Under the pieces are notes generated by a model. That model was not told the origin of the DNA. It was given only the letters and a program-made list of their open reading frames with translations, and did no database searches. Of a stretch of DNA of 64,000 nt, positions 53,780 to 64,000 are shown piece after piece. The number at the start of each line of letters is the position of its first letter. Position 1 is the stretch's first letter. Source of the DNA: Streptomyces sp. NBC_00659 (GTDB lineage: Bacteria; Actinomycetota; Actinomycetes; Streptomycetales; Streptomycetaceae); NCBI RefSeq assembly GCF_036226925.1, contig NZ_CP109031.1:1-64000 (forward strand), written 5' to 3'. A program made the position numbers and the translations under genes.

Positions 53780-54610
53780 TCAGGCCGGGCGGCGGAAGCC
53801 GCGGACGGCGACGGGGATGGCGATCGCGCCGATCGCCGCGGAGAGGGCGACCGCGATGAGGGCGCCCCAGCCGACGGGGTGGGCGAGAGTGAGGTCGCGG
53901 GCGGCCTCGACGCCGTACGTCATCGGGTTGACCGTGGCGACCGCGCCGAGCCAGCCGGGCAGGCCGTCGACGGGGACGAAGGCGTTGGAGGCGAACATCA
54001 GCGGGAACATGGCCAGGAAGCCGACCGCCTGCATGGACTCGCCGTTGCGCAGCCAGACCGCGAGGGCGAGGAACACCCAGCCCAGCCCCCAGCCGATGGC
54101 CAGGGCGAGCCCGAAGGCGCCGAGGATGCCCAGGACGCCGCCGGCCGGTGAGAAGCCGAACAGTGCGACGGCCAGGAGCACCATGAGGGCGAGCCGGATG
54201 GCGCCGCGGGCCAGGTCGAAGACGCTGCGGGCGACCAGGACCGAGCCCAGCCAGATCGGCAGGGTGCGGAAGCGGGCCACCATGCCGTTCTTGATCTCTT
54301 CGTTGAGGCCGGTGCCGGACAGCAGTGCCGACTGCATGGCCGTGTTGACCATGATCGCCGGGACGAGGAAGTCGATGTAGCTGACGCCCGCGGGGAAGTC
54401 CGGTGTCTTGGAGATGCTGTTGAAGATCTGCCCGAACAGCAGCAGGAGGATCAGCGGCTGGAGCACGCTGAACAGCAGGAGTTTGGGGTCGGTGACGAGC
54501 CGCCTGAGCGACTTCTCGCTGAGGACGAGGATCTGGGTGGCGACGCCGGTGCCGCGCCAGGTGTCGGTGCGTAATGCGGTGGCGGTCGCCTTGGGAACGG
54601 TGCTGGTCAT
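53780..54610 (-). CDS. ABC-2 type transporter permease (DrrB-like)
   Basis: A 276-residue membrane protein with six hydrophobic segments; the first follows L-L-F-S-V-L-Q-P near residue 48 and a conserved N-P-M-T-Y-G-V-E segment lies near 228-235. It is the membrane half of a DrrAB-type exporter with the ATPase encoded 19 bases upstream. The likely role is export of the polyketide and self-resistance. The frame is open to 54742, but that part overlaps the ATPase gene; the ATG at 54610 has GGAG upstream. Confidence 0.88.
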   Translation of the reverse strand: MTSTVPKATATALRTDTWRGTGVATQILVLSEKSLRRLVTDPKLLLFSVLQPLILLLLFGQIFNSISKTPDFPAGVSYIDFLVPAIMVNTAMQSALLSGTGLNEEIKNGMVARFRTLPIWLGSVLVARSVFDLARGAIRLALMVLLAVALFGFSPAGGVLGILGAFGLALAIGWGLGWVFLALAVWLRNGESMQAVGFLAMFPLMFASNAFVPVDGLPGWLGAVATVNPMTYGVEAARDLTLAHPVGWGALIAVALSAAIGAIAIPVAVRGFRRPA

Positions 54611-54629
54611 GGCCGGTCTCCTTTCGTGA

Positions 54630-55580
54630 TCAGGCTGTTGCGACCGCCGCGGGGCGGTGGGCGTAGGTGAGGTACACGTCGTCGAGAGTGGGTTCCGCCA
54701 TGGACAGCCCGGTGAAGTCGATGCCGTGCTCGTCCAGGGCACGGACGACGGTGGCGACGTCGCGGGCCGCCGTCAGCGGGGTGGTGACGGTGGTGCCGCC
54801 CTCGTCGTGGGCGGGTGCGAGGCCGGCGCGCAGCAGTGCCTCGGTCGCCTGCGGCACGAGGCTCGCGTTGTCGAAGGTGACGGTGACGGAGTGCTGTCCG
54901 GCCCGTGCCTTGAGCTCGGCGGGGGTGCCGGAGGCCACGACGCGGCCCGAGGCGAGCAGGATGATGGAGTCGGCGAGCCGGTCGGCCTCCTCCAGGTACT
55001 GGGTGGTCAGCAGGACGGTGGCGCCCGCGCGGACCTGCTGTTCGACGACCTCCCACAGGGCGAGCCGGGCGGCCGGGTCGAGGCCGGTGGTCGGCTCGTC
55101 GAGGAAGATGACCTCGGGGTTGCCGATGAGTCCGGCGGCGAGGTCGAGGCGCCTGCGCATGCCGCCCGAGTAGGTGCGGACGGGTTTGCGGGCGGCGCCG
55201 GTCAGGTCGAACAGGGTGATGAGTTCGTCCGCGCGCGCGGCGGCCTGGCGGCGGCCCGCGCCGAGCAGTCGCGCCAGGAGCACCAGGTTGTCGACGGCGG
55301 ACAGCCCGTCGTCGACGGAGGCGAACTGGCCGGTGACGCCGATCCTGCGGCGTACCTCGTCGGGCCGCCGTGTCACGTCGTACCCGGCGATCCTGGCGGT
55401 GCCCGCGGTCGGGGGCAGCGTGGTGGTCAGGATGTCGACCAGGGTGGTCTTGCCCGCGCCGTTGTGTCCGAGCAGTGCGAGGACGGTGCCGCGGGGCACC
55501 GCCAGGCTCACGTCCTCCAGGACGGTGGCGGTTCCGTATGTCTTGGTGAGGCCCACGGCCTCGATCACGGAATCGTTCAT
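54630..55580 (-). CDS. ABC transporter ATP-binding protein (DrrA-like)
   Basis: A 316-residue ATPase with Walker A GHNGAGKTT near residue 38, signature Y-S-G-G-M-R-R-R-L near 137, Walker B V-I-F-L-D-E-P near 157 and the switch His replaced by Gln in T-T-Q-Y. The C-terminal 80 residues are the extra domain of the daunorubicin-resistance (DrrA) family. It powers the permease encoded directly downstream. Drug-export ATPases of this family commonly accompany polyketide clusters. Confidence 0.9.
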   Translation of the reverse strand: MNDSVIEAVGLTKTYGTATVLEDVSLAVPRGTVLALLGHNGAGKTTLVDILTTTLPPTAGTARIAGYDVTRRPDEVRRRIGVTGQFASVDDGLSAVDNLVLLARLLGAGRRQAAARADELITLFDLTGAARKPVRTYSGGMRRRLDLAAGLIGNPEVIFLDEPTTGLDPAARLALWEVVEQQVRAGATVLLTTQYLEEADRLADSIILLASGRVVASGTPAELKARAGQHSVTVTFDNASLVPQATEALLRAGLAPAHDEGGTTVTTPLTAARDVATVVRALDEHGIDFTGLSMAEPTLDDVYLTYAHRPAAVATA

Positions 55581-55680
55581 GGGTGTCTCCCTCCCTCCGG
55601 TGCGTGCCGCACGGGTCGGTGTGCTGGTGGTGCGGTCCTGTCTGGTGGTGCGGTCCTTGTGCGGTGCGGCGAGATCGGGG

Positions 55681-55736
55681 CGGGCGGCGTGCTGCCGCCC
55701 GCCCCTCTCGCCCCGCCGCGGGGGATTTTCGGCGGG
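55681..55736 (-). terminator. Paired hairpins after the oxidoreductase gene
   Basis: On the minus strand the oxidoreductase stop (55737-55739) is followed at once by a 7-bp stem (55712-55718 with 55730-55736) and then an 8-bp stem (55681-55688 with 55694-55701). They probably end the oxidoreductase transcript and separate it from the ABC genes. Confidence 0.6.
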
Positions 55737-56687
55737 TCAGATGGTGATGACGGTCCGCTTGCCGGGAACGTCCGCCTCCCAGCGGGTCTCGATCTCCGAG
55801 AGCGGGGCGGTCACCACGTCGATCTTCAGGTTGCCGGCGGCCGTCTCCGTCATGACGCGGCCCCAGATCGCCTTGACCTCGTCGAGGTCGGGCAGGGAGC
55901 CGGAGCCGATGATGGTCACACCGCTGCGGCGCAGCGCGTTGCCGTCGATGGCGGCGAGCCGGCCGGCGCTGTTGCCGATCTGCAGGTAGCGGACGCCGGA
56001 CTTGACGACGAGTTCGCGGGGCAGGGCCTCGAGGAACTGTTCGGCCGGGTGGCCCCACACGTAGTCGAGCACGACGTTGAATCCGTCGCCGATGGCGTCC
56101 GCGTACGCGGCGGCGACCTCCTCGTCGCTTCCGCCGAGCGGGACGATCGCGTCCGCCCCGCGGTTCAGGAGCTGCTTGAGGACCTCCTCGTTGCGGCCGG
56201 CGGCGACGACGCGGCCGGCGCCCAGGATCTTGGCGATCTGGACGGCGAGCTGGCCGGCGACACCGGTGGCGCCGAGGACGAGCACGGACTCGCCCTGCTG
56301 GAGCTGGATGTGGGAGGCCAGCGGCAGCCAGGACGACAGGGAGGGGTTGATGAGCCCGGCCGCGGTGATGTCGTCGACGCCGTCCGGGACGTCGAAGAGC
56401 AGGATGCCGGGGGACACGCTCTTCTCGGCCAGCGAGCCGAACGGGGCGCGGCGGGCGCCGAATCCGACCCGGCGGCCGTCGGGCAGTGTGCCGACGCCCT
56501 CGACGCCGGCGACGAACGGCGGGGTGCGTCCCTCCGAGTAGTCGGGGTCGCGGGTGACCAGGCGGGTCAGGTTGGTCAGGGCGGCGGCCTTGACATCGAT
56601 CAGGACCTCACCCTGGCCGGCGGTCGGCTCCTCGAACTCGGCGTAACGGGGGGCCTGGCCGACGGTGTGAACTACAGCTGCGCGCAT
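55737..56687 (-). CDS. MDR-family quinone-oxidoreductase-like enzyme
   Basis: A 316-residue medium-chain dehydrogenase/reductase without the zinc ligands of alcohol dehydrogenases. The cofactor motif is L-G-A-T-G-V-A-G near residue 151, and G-V-E-G-V-G replaces the usual GHE zinc-site motif. Members reduce quinones or enones with NADPH. In this cluster it could reduce an oxidised aromatic or an enone, or protect against quinones. CTGGAGG eight bases upstream supports the ATG at 56687. It is far shorter than crotonyl-CoA carboxylase/reductase and so does not supply ethylmalonyl-CoA. Confidence 0.8.
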   Translation of the reverse strand: MRAAVVHTVGQAPRYAEFEEPTAGQGEVLIDVKAAALTNLTRLVTRDPDYSEGRTPPFVAGVEGVGTLPDGRRVGFGARRAPFGSLAEKSVSPGILLFDVPDGVDDITAAGLINPSLSSWLPLASHIQLQQGESVLVLGATGVAGQLAVQIAKILGAGRVVAAGRNEEVLKQLLNRGADAIVPLGGSDEEVAAAYADAIGDGFNVVLDYVWGHPAEQFLEALPRELVVKSGVRYLQIGNSAGRLAAIDGNALRRSGVTIIGSGSLPDLDEVKAIWGRVMTETAAGNLKIDVVTAPLSEIETRWEADVPGKRTVITI

Positions 56688-56860
56688 GGGGATGCCTCCA
56701 GAATGTGGCCATAAGGGATTTCGCATTGCTTACCGGTAGATGTGCTGGTGCCAGTGCGGGAAACGGGCGTACGTGTGACGCGCGAGGTGCTCGTACCGGC
56801 GAGGCGCATGCCTTGGTCATCCCGTACGGCACTCTCGTATGACTCGAGCGTGACTGGAGC

Positions 56861-56893
56861 CGTCCGTTCCGATCCGGCGGACCGGAACGGACG
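56861..56893 (-). terminator. Hairpin after the TetR gene
   Basis: CGTCCGTTCCG (56861-56871) pairs perfectly with 56883-56893 around an 11-base loop. It lies 20 bases beyond the stop of the leftward TetR gene. Confidence 0.7.
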
Positions 56894-56912
56894 TAGCGCG
56901 GATCAGTGCTGG

Positions 56913-57502
56913 TCAGAAGGCGAGGACGCCCTTGATGCGGTCCATGGCGAGTTCCATGAGATCGGGTAGCTGGGGGGCACAGTCCCGGTCCAGCCAGTAC
57001 TGGGCCGCCTGCGCGAAGGCCGCGTTGACGGCCGCCGCCGCGAGGCGCACCTCGAAGTCGTCGGGGCTGCGGCCGACCCGGTCGGCCAGGAGGTTGACCA
57101 GCTGGTCGAGGTTGGTGCGCTCCTCCCTCATCAGCCGGTCCCGCAGGGCGGGGACGCTGCTCATCAGACGGTGCCTGAGCAACAGGGCTTGGTGGTCGGC
57201 CTCCAGCAGACGGGCGGCGAACTCCTGGTAGACGGTGCGGACGACCTCCGCGAGCGGTTCGCCTGGCCGGACGGCCGAGCGAACGCGCGCTCCAGGAAGG
57301 GGTCGTAGCCCTCGTTGAAGAGCACGTCCTCCTTGGCGCGGAAGTGACGGTAGAAGGTGGCCGACGAGATGCCCGCGGCGCTCGCGATCTGCTCGACGGT
57401 GGTCGCCTCGAAGCCCTGCTTCACGAAGAGAGCCAGCGCCTCACGGCGTGCCTCACCCATCACGCGCTGCCGGTTGGCCTCACGCAGCCCCATGTCCATC
57501 AC
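56913..57502 (-). pseudogene. TetR-family regulator with a single-base frameshift
   Basis: The N-terminal part (57502 to about 57280) is a clear TetR helix-turn-helix: V-E-Q-I-A-S-A-A-G-I-S-S-A-T-F-Y-R-H-F near residues 36-54. At about 57275, in an alternating GCGCGCG run, the frame shifts; the second frame reads on as a good TetR C-terminal ligand domain to 56913 (L-L-L-R-H-R-L-M-S-S-V and onward). Restoring one base gives about 197 residues, a normal TetR length. Either the gene is broken, derepressing its targets, or one base was lost in sequencing. It is divergent from dpgA with an 18-bp repeat array between them, so it should repress itself and the starter-unit operon. Confidence 0.85.
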
Positions 57503-57527
57503 CCCGTCCCTGCATCCAGAGAGAACC

Positions 57528-57617
57528 TATCACTTCGAGAGGCCATCTCACTTCGAGAGGCCATCTCACTTCGAGAGCCTCTCTCATATCGAGAGACTCT
57601 ATCACTTTCGGGGGCGG
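57528..57617. repeat. Five 18-bp direct repeats, candidate TetR operator array
   Basis: Units start at 57528, 57546, 57564, 57582 and (partial) 57600, each a variant of TCTCACTTCGAGAGGCCA. Within units, TCTC and GAGAG form short inverted half-sites; the clearest is CTCTCATATCGAGAG at 57581-57595. The array starts 25 bases upstream of the TetR start codon. Regular 18-bp phasing with inverted half-sites points to tandem operators for the adjacent regulator. Confidence 0.7.
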
Positions 57618-57747
57618 CGTCAAGCGGCTTCGACCGAGCCCCGGCCGGACCCCGGCCGCACCTGGGCCGGACCCCGACCGCGGGCACCGGCCCCGCGGGC
57701 CGCCCGCCACGCGAATTCCATACCTCGAAAGCCCTCTCGGACAACCA

Positions 57748-57801
57748 CCCCTATCGAACCCCTATCACCCCCTGCTTTCCGTCGGAAAATCGCCCGATAA
57801 T
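57748..57801 (+). promoter_or_regulatory. dpg operon promoter with three CCCCT boxes
   Basis: CCCCT units begin at 57748, 57759 and 57769; the last two form CCCCTA-N3-CCCCCT (57759-57773). A TGCTTT at 57773-57778 and GATAAT at 57796-57801 are spaced by 17 bases, a good -35/-10 pair. The boxes thus end at the -35 element, the arrangement of helical-phase activator sites used by pathway-specific regulators such as SARP or LAL proteins. No such activator gene is in the window. Confidence 0.6.
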
Positions 57802-57892
57802 CCATTGTGGCGAATTACCGCCCGGCGCCTGTATGTTCAACGGTGCGACCTTCATGCCAATGAAATTCTGCGGTGCAGAAAGGGATCACCAC

Positions 57893-58966
57893 ATGATGCC
57901 GGTAGTTTCGCCGCTTCCACGAATACTCGGTGTCGGGACGGCGACTCCGCCGCACAGCTACTCGCAGCAGGAAGTTCTGGACGCCTTCGGCATCGAGAAC
58001 GAGAAAATAGTCTCGGTCTTTCAGAACAGCGCGATCGAGCGCCGCTATCTGAACCTTCCCCCGGTGGGGGAGGACGGCCGGCGCCGCATGGAGAGCCAGG
58101 GCGAACTGCTCGCCAAGCACGCCAGGTGGGGCGTCGACATGGGCGCCCGGGCGCTGCGGTCCTGCCTCAAGGACATCGGCGCCGAGCCGGACGACATCGG
58201 CTACCTCGCCTGCGTCACCACCACGGGTTTCCTCACCCCCGGCCTCAGCGCGAAACTGATCAAGGAGCTGCCGCTGTCCCCGCACACCCGTCGGCTCGAC
58301 GTGGTCGGCATGGGCTGCAACGCGGGTCTCAACGGGCTGACCGCCACGACCGCCTGGGCCTCGGCCAACCCCGGCCGACTCGCCCTGATGGTGTGCTCCG
58401 AGTCCTGCTCGGCCGCGTACGTCTTCGACGGCACCATGCGGACCGCCGTCGTCAACAGCCTGTTCGGGGACGGCGCCGCGGCCGTCGCCGTCATGGCCGA
58501 CGGCGAGGGAGGCGGCACCCGTCCCGGGGCCACGGTGCTCAAGTTCGCGAGCTACATGATCACCGAGGCGATCGACGCGATGCGCTACGACTGGGACGAC
58601 GAGGCCGGGAAGTTCAGCTTCTTCCTCGACCGCGAGGTTCCCTACGCGGTCGGCGCCCACGCCGAGATCGTCATCGGTGAGCTGCTCGACGGCACCGGGC
58701 TGCGGCGCAGCGACATCGCCCACTGGATCGTGCATTCCGGTGGAAAGAAGGTCATCGACTCGGTGGACGTCAATCTCGGACTCACCCGGCACGACCTTCG
58801 CCACACGACGAGTGTGCTGCGCGACTACGGAAATCTCTCCAGCGGTTCCTTCCTCTTCTCCTATCAACGGCTGCTGGAGGAAGGCGTCGTCCAAAAGGGC
58901 GAGCACGGAATCTTCATGACCATGGGTCCCGGATCGCAGATCGAGACGGCGCTCGTCCAGTACTGA
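57893..58966 (+). CDS. dpgA: DpgA-type type III PKS (3,5-dihydroxyphenylacetyl-CoA synthase)
   Basis: A 357-residue chalcone-synthase-fold enzyme. The active Cys lies in G-M-G-C-N-A-G (about residue 143), His in I-V-H-S-G-G-K-K (about 283) and Asn in Y-G-N-L-S-S-G (about 316). DpgA condenses malonyl-CoA units into the C8 ring precursor of 3,5-dihydroxyphenylglycine and related starters. The adjacent dpgB and dpgC homologues make this assignment more specific than type III PKS alone. The frame is open to 57344, but the ATG at 57893 has AAAGGG nine bases upstream and gives the usual length. It heads the starter-unit operon. Confidence 0.9.
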   Translation: MMPVVSPLPRILGVGTATPPHSYSQQEVLDAFGIENEKIVSVFQNSAIERRYLNLPPVGEDGRRRMESQGELLAKHARWGVDMGARALRSCLKDIGAEPDDIGYLACVTTTGFLTPGLSAKLIKELPLSPHTRRLDVVGMGCNAGLNGLTATTAWASANPGRLALMVCSESCSAAYVFDGTMRTAVVNSLFGDGAAAVAVMADGEGGGTRPGATVLKFASYMITEAIDAMRYDWDDEAGKFSFFLDREVPYAVGAHAEIVIGELLDGTGLRRSDIAHWIVHSGGKKVIDSVDVNLGLTRHDLRHTTSVLRDYGNLSSGSFLFSYQRLLEEGVVQKGEHGIFMTMGPGSQIETALVQY

Positions 58967-58995
58967 ACTCCACTCACAGGAAAGCGGGATTCGGA

Positions 58996-62677
<3,682 letters not shown>

Positions 62678-62708
62678 TCACCCGCCACGACTGAGGGAGA
62701 GCTGGAAG

Positions 62709-64000
62709 ATGCCCCGATTGGTGGACCCCACCGCACTGCACGGGAAGGTGTTCAGCCAGGGCTGGCGGGCCCCCGCGGGCGGCGCCGCCGCCACGACGGA
62801 GCCCGCGACAGGCCGCGCCCTCGCCACGGTGGGTACGGCCGACGCCTCGGACATCCGCGCGGCGGCCCGCGGCGCCGCCCTCGCCCAGCCCGCGTGGGCC
62901 GCGACGCCTGCGGCCGAGCGGGCCGCGGTGCTGCGCCGGGCCGCGCAACTGCTGGAGGCGCACGCCCCCGAGGTCGTGTCGTGGCTCATCCGCGAGGGCG
63001 GCGGCGTACGCGGCAAGGCGGAGTACGAAGTCGGTGCCGTGGCCGACGAGCTGTGGGCCGCCGCCGCACTGCCCGGCCGCCCGCACGGCCATCTGCTGCC
63101 CTCGCAGCCCGGCCGGCACAGCGTGGGCCGGCGCATCCCGCTGGGCGTGGTCGGGGTGATCAGCCCGTGGAACGTGCCCCTGCTCCTCGGCATGCGCGCG
63201 GTCGCCCCCGCCCTGGCCCTGGGCAACGCCGTCGTCCTCAAACCGGACGAGCAGACCCCGGTCTCCGGCGGCTGGGTGACAGCCCGGCTGTTCGAGGAGG
63301 CCGGACTGCCCGAGGGTGTCCTCCACGTGCTGCCCGGCGACGCCGGGCCAGGTGCGGCGCTGACCTCCGACCCGGACGTGGCGATGATCGCGTTCACCGG
63401 TTCCACCGCGGTCGGCCGTGAGGTCGGCCGCACCACGGGCCGCCTGCTGAAGCGGGCTTCGCTGGAACTGGGCGGCAACAACGCGCTGATCGTGCTGGAC
63501 GACGCGGACCTCGACGTCGCCGCCTCGGCCGGCGCCTGGGCCTCCTTCTTCCACTCCGGGCAGGTGTGCATGGCCGCCGGCCGGCACATCGTGCTGGAGT
63601 CGGTCGCCGAGGCGTATACGGAGCGGCTGGCCAAGCGGGCCGAGCAGCTGACCGTGGGCGACCCGTGGACGGCGGACGTCGACCTCGGACCGCTGATCAG
63701 CGACGGCCAACTGGCCCGGGTGAAACGGCTCGTGGCCGAGACCGTGGCCGCCGGAGCCCGCGTGCTGACCGGCGGCACCCACACCGGTCCGTTCTACCGG
63801 CCCACGGTGCTGGCCGGCGTGACGGCGGCGATGCCGGCGTTCCGCGAGGAGATCTTCGGCCCGGTGGCCCCGGTGATCGTGGTGGCCGACGACGACGAGG
63901 CCGTCGCGGTGGCCAACGACACGGAGTACGGGCTGTCCGCGGCCGTCCAGAGCGGATCCGCCGAACGCGGTCTGGCGCTCGCGGAACGCTTGAGGACGGG
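62709..64000 (+). CDS. Aldehyde dehydrogenase (benzaldehyde type), cut by window end
   Basis: The frame from the ATG at 62709 is open to the window edge, giving 430 residues of an expected 480 or so. It has V-I-S-P-W-N near residue 151, F-T-G-S-T-A-V-G near 228, E-L-G-G-N-N with the general-base Glu near 254, the catalytic Cys in G-Q-V-C-M-A near 288, and E-I-F-G-P-V near 382. NAD(P)-dependent oxidation of 3,5-dihydroxybenzaldehyde to 3,5-dihydroxybenzoate completes the starter. GAGGGAGAG lies just upstream. The gene follows the decarboxylase by 31 bases in the same operon. Confidence 0.9.
   Translation, partial: MPRLVDPTALHGKVFSQGWRAPAGGAAATTEPATGRALATVGTADASDIRAAARGAALAQPAWAATPAAERAAVLRRAAQLLEAHAPEVVSWLIREGGGVRGKAEYEVGAVADELWAAAALPGRPHGHLLPSQPGRHSVGRRIPLGVVGVISPWNVPLLLGMRAVAPALALGNAVVLKPDEQTPVSGGWVTARLFEEAGLPEGVLHVLPGDAGPGAALTSDPDVAMIAFTGSTAVGREVGRTTGRLLKRASLELGGNNALIVLDDADLDVAASAGAWASFFHSGQVCMAAGRHIVLESVAEAYTERLAKRAEQLTVGDPWTADVDLGPLISDGQLARVKRLVAETVAAGARVLTGGTHTGPFYRPTVLAGVTAAMPAFREEIFGPVAPVIVVADDDEAVAVANDTEYGLSAAVQSGSAERGLALAERLRT

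Noticed and set aside
55737..56687. Crotonyl-CoA carboxylase/reductase supplying ethylmalonyl-CoA
   Set aside because: Too short (316 residues) and its motifs fit quinone-oxidoreductase-like MDR proteins.
57528..57617. CRISPR-like array
   Set aside because: Repeats are directly abutting without spacers and only 18 bp; no cas genes. Operator array fits better.

Overview
The window looks like the end of a linear Streptomyces replicon. It has very high GC and third-position GC/C bias, GTG and TTG starts, Streptomyces-type PKS modules, and a first 190 bases packed with short palindromes. Their 3-base loops read T-N-C on this strand, so they would be G-N-A loops on the complementary strand, as in the 3' overhangs of Streptomyces telomeres. 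The first gene (447-2987) is a DEAH helicase with C-terminal helicase-associated repeats, the type (TtrA) known next to Streptomyces telomeres. The genus is inferred; the species cannot be told.

Layout. 1-190 telomere-like palindromes. 447-11719 subtelomeric genes: TtrA-like helicase, leucine-rich-repeat protein, uridine-kinase-like protein, PucR regulator divergent from a ferredoxin reductase/desaturase pair, a hypothetical, FolD, an NTF2/SnoaL-like protein, and some decayed remnants. 12005-64000 (and beyond the right edge) is a modular polyketide cluster. Its left arm is a minus-strand operon of flavin halogenase, cation/proton antiporter and KAS III-like enzyme. Then come a SAM methyltransferase and three large type I PKS genes (17375-52469) with a loading didomain and seven extension modules ending in a thioesterase. 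An FAD monooxygenase overlaps the last PKS gene. A minus-strand block follows with an ABC exporter pair, a zinc-free MDR oxidoreductase and a frameshifted TetR regulator. The right arm is a tightly coupled operon dpgA-dpgB-dpgC-ThDP decarboxylase-aldehyde dehydrogenase, the last cut by the window edge.

How it works together (inference from family chemistry): DpgA/B build a 3,5-dihydroxyphenylacetyl-CoA unit from malonyl-CoA, DpgC oxidises it to the arylglyoxylate, the benzoylformate-decarboxylase homologue makes the aldehyde and the dehydrogenase makes 3,5-dihydroxybenzoate. The CoA-ligase-like domain at the N-terminus of the first PKS loads this as starter. Seven extensions follow (AT signatures: methylmalonyl, malonyl, malonyl, larger-branch, larger-branch, malonyl, malonyl; reductive sets KR+DH, KR, KR, KR+DH, KR+DH+ER, none, none). 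This predicts an aryl-primed chain ending in a 3,5-dioxo thioester, which could close to a 4-hydroxy-2-pyrone or a lactone. Halogenase, methyltransferase and monooxygenase suggest a chlorinated, methylated, oxidised product. Starter logic matches kendomycin and venemycin, but I recognise no known compound with this module order.

Two single-base deletions (PKS-A near 30710; TetR near 57275) break otherwise intact genes and may be assembly errors. Two regulatory patterns are notable: a box CCCCTA-N3-CCCCCT in three cluster promoter regions, and five 18-bp direct repeats between tetR and dpgA.
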